From: Eggerthellaceae bacterium UBA5808
GTDB lineage: Bacteria > Actinomycetota > Coriobacteriia > Coriobacteriales > Eggerthellaceae
Direction of reading: 5' to 3'
Length of the DNA stretch: 7,197 nucleotides
Assembly: GCA_002417975.1 (NCBI GenBank)
Contig: DIDE01000071.1
Location: forward strand, 2,781-9,977
The notes under the pieces were generated by a model that saw nothing but the letters and a program-made list of their open reading frames with translations, had not been told where the DNA came from and did no database searches. Position 1 is the first letter of the stretch; every line of letters starts with the position of its first letter. This document shows, piece by piece, positions 6,536 through 7,197 of the stretch. The position numbers and the translations under genes are program-made.

Positions 6536-6968
6536 TGTATATACTGCTGCGCTCATGGAGCATAATGCTCATCCAGACTATAAATATCAGATGGATGATG
6601 TTACCTGCTCGCATGAAGGAATAAATCCCAGTTGTGGCGATGATATTACGTTGTCGCTCCACCTTGATGGTGATACGATCGACGAAGCGGCCTTTACTGG
6701 GCATGGATGTGCGGTAAGCCAATCGTCTGCGGATATCATGGCTGACCTTATTACCGATCGGTCGGTGAGTGATGCGCGGGATCTCTGTTCGCTGTTTATT
6801 CAGATGATTCGTGGAGAAGTGACCGACGATACGCAACTCGCTGCTCTTGGCGATGCAGCTCAACTTAAGAGCATTGCTCATATGCCAGCCCGTGTGAAGT
6901 GCGCTGAGCTTGCATGGCGTACCTGCTTACATATTTTAAATGATCGCGAGCAACCGTCCAACGCGTAA
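6522..6968 (+). CDS. sufU: SufU, zinc-dependent sulfurtransferase
   Basis: IscU-like protein of 148 residues, close to the 147 of B. subtilis SufU. In Gram-positive SUF systems SufU takes the persulfide from SufS and passes it to SufBCD. The four zinc ligands fit the family: C38 and D40 in NPSCGD, C63 in GHGCAVSQSSADIM, and C127 in PARVKCAELAW. R124 sits three residues before the last cysteine, as in homologues. The 18-20 residue spacer between the second and third motifs is typical of SufU rather than IscU. Extra cysteines are C29, C89 and C135. ATG 6522 was chosen because LTDVYTAALMEHN aligns with the family N-terminus. It lies inside sufS (14-base overlap) with only a weak upstream AGAAAG, so translation is probably coupled. 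TTG/ATG at 6489/6492 would add an unsupported MMDCRKCGRSF. Confidence 0.95.
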   Translation: MGLTDVYTAALMEHNAHPDYKYQMDDVTCSHEGINPSCGDDITLSLHLDGDTIDEAAFTGHGCAVSQSSADIMADLITDRSVSDARDLCSLFIQMIRGEVTDDTQLAALGDAAQLKSIAHMPARVKCAELAWRTCLHILNDREQPSNA

Positions 6969-6982
6969 CGCTGCTTTAATAA

Positions 6983-7012
6983 GCGCGGTCGGGGATGGGA
7001 TAGCGACCGCGC
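6983..7012. other. Perfect 9-bp inverted repeat between sufU and hemH
   Basis: GCGCGGTCG (6983-6991) and CGACCGCGC (7004-7012) form a perfect GC-rich stem around a 12-base loop. On the plus strand it is followed by CATAGGGCGG, not a T-run, so it is not a standard intrinsic terminator for the suf operon. On the minus strand TTATTAAAG follows, a weak T-rich tail. It could be an mRNA stability or processing stem that sets different levels for suf and hemH, or a partial terminator. Confidence 0.6.
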
Positions 7013-7019
7013 ATAGGGC

Positions 7020-7023
7020 GGAG
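7020..7023 (+). promoter_or_regulatory. Ribosome binding site of hemH
   Basis: GGAG (within GGGCGGAG) 8 bases before ATG 7032. It favours this start over ATGs at codons 5 and 11. Confidence 0.6.
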
Positions 7024-7031
7024 ATAGCGTT

Positions 7032-7197
7032 ATGGATATAGTGATGGATGCGGATGTCTCAATGAGCGAATTGGACACGTCTAAGCAGTTGGACAAACAG
7101 ACGGATGGCGCTGATCGACCTTTGGATCAAACAAATACTGCCAAGCCTATTCATGTGGGGGTTCTGCTCATGAATACGGGGACGCCTGATGCTCCAA
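7032..7197 (+). CDS. hemH: Ferrochelatase (partial, N-terminal 55 codons)
   Basis: Only the start is present: 55 codons, open to the right edge. Residues 41-55, HVGVLLMNTGTPDAP, match the beginning of ferrochelatases (usual form GVLLxNLGTPDAP). These enzymes insert Fe2+ into protoporphyrin IX or, in most Gram-positive bacteria, coproporphyrin III (then named cpfC). The catalytic His and Glu lie beyond the edge and cannot be checked, nor can the substrate type. The motif normally begins close to the N-terminus, so about 40 polar, Asp/Thr/Gln-rich residues precede it. ATGs at codons 5 and 11 are possible starts but would leave most of the extension. It lies 63 bases after sufU on the same strand with no clear terminator, so co-transcription with suf is plausible. 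Confidence 0.8.
   Translation, partial: MDIVMDADVSMSELDTSKQLDKQTDGADRPLDQTNTAKPIHVGVLLMNTGTPDAP

Larger units (their letters stand above)
2067..6760. repeat. Dispersed CGATCG palindromes through the suf operon
   Basis: Fifteen CGATCG copies counted by eye start at 2067, 2433, 2592, 3350, 3959, 4255, 4511, 4834, 4975, 5033, 5137, 5778, 6478, 6676 and 6755. About one would be expected by chance in this span. None was seen in 1-2066. Flanks vary, so the cyanobacterial octamer GCGATCGC is not the unit. All copies are inside coding sequence. Confidence 0.75.

Noticed and set aside
2067..6760. Cyanobacterial HIP1 octamer GCGATCGC
   Set aside because: None of the 15 CGATCG copies has the G and C flanks on both sides, and the gene set is not cyanobacterial in type.
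6528..6881. A 117-residue minus-strand frame opposite sufU
   Set aside because: It lies wholly antisense to conserved sufU motifs and has no recognisable domain.
6983..7012. Intrinsic terminator of the suf operon
   Set aside because: The stem is strong but is followed by CATAGGGCGG rather than a T-run on the plus strand. It is kept only as an inverted repeat.
1..7197. CRISPR arrays, insertion sequences, tRNA or rRNA genes, toxin-antitoxin or phage genes
   Set aside because: No repeat-spacer arrays, transposase-like products, terminal repeats or RNA gene motifs were seen. The window is ordinary core metabolism and cofactor genes.

Overview
The window is a compact bacterial segment, close to half GC by eye. 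It holds one gene on the minus strand and six on the plus strand, read divergently from a non-coding region of about 458 bases. On the left, a threonine synthase gene (thrC) runs toward and off the left edge. On the right lies a complete SUF iron-sulfur cluster operon in the order sufC-sufB-sufD-sufS-sufU, followed after 63 bases by the start of a ferrochelatase gene (hemH/cpfC) cut by the right edge.

The five suf genes form one tightly coupled unit. sufC/sufB and sufD/sufS overlap as ATGA, sufB/sufD as TAATG, and sufS/sufU by 14 bases. SufC is the ABC ATPase of the SufBCD scaffold. SufB and SufD supply the assembly site. SufS is a PLP cysteine desulfurase. SufU is the zinc sulfurtransferase that relays sulfur from SufS. 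The key residues I checked are all present, so the pathway should work. Ferrochelatase inserts iron into a porphyrin, so the plus-strand genes appear to form an iron-cofactor locus (Fe-S plus heme).

The divergent region (1323-1780) has a good extended -10 promoter for sufC, a strong dyad just downstream of it (1695-1722), a second small hairpin (1728-1749), an upstream dyad (1606-1627) and a 24-bp imperfect direct repeat. This looks like a regulated promoter with a structured leader of about 95 bases. No regulator gene lies in the window.

A SUF system with SufU rather than SufA/SufE points to a Gram-positive bacterium (Actinomycetota or Bacillota). The CBDSU order, a SufD start motif of the INRxP..TW type and a SufS with NPLRGLY in place of the usual HRG-H motif recall anaerobic lineages such as Coriobacteriia or Clostridia. 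This placement is from memory and tentative.

The gene content is largely ordinary. The points most worth a second look are a strong excess of the palindrome CGATCG across the suf operon, polar N-terminal extensions on SufD, SufS and HemH, and the dyad-rich control region.
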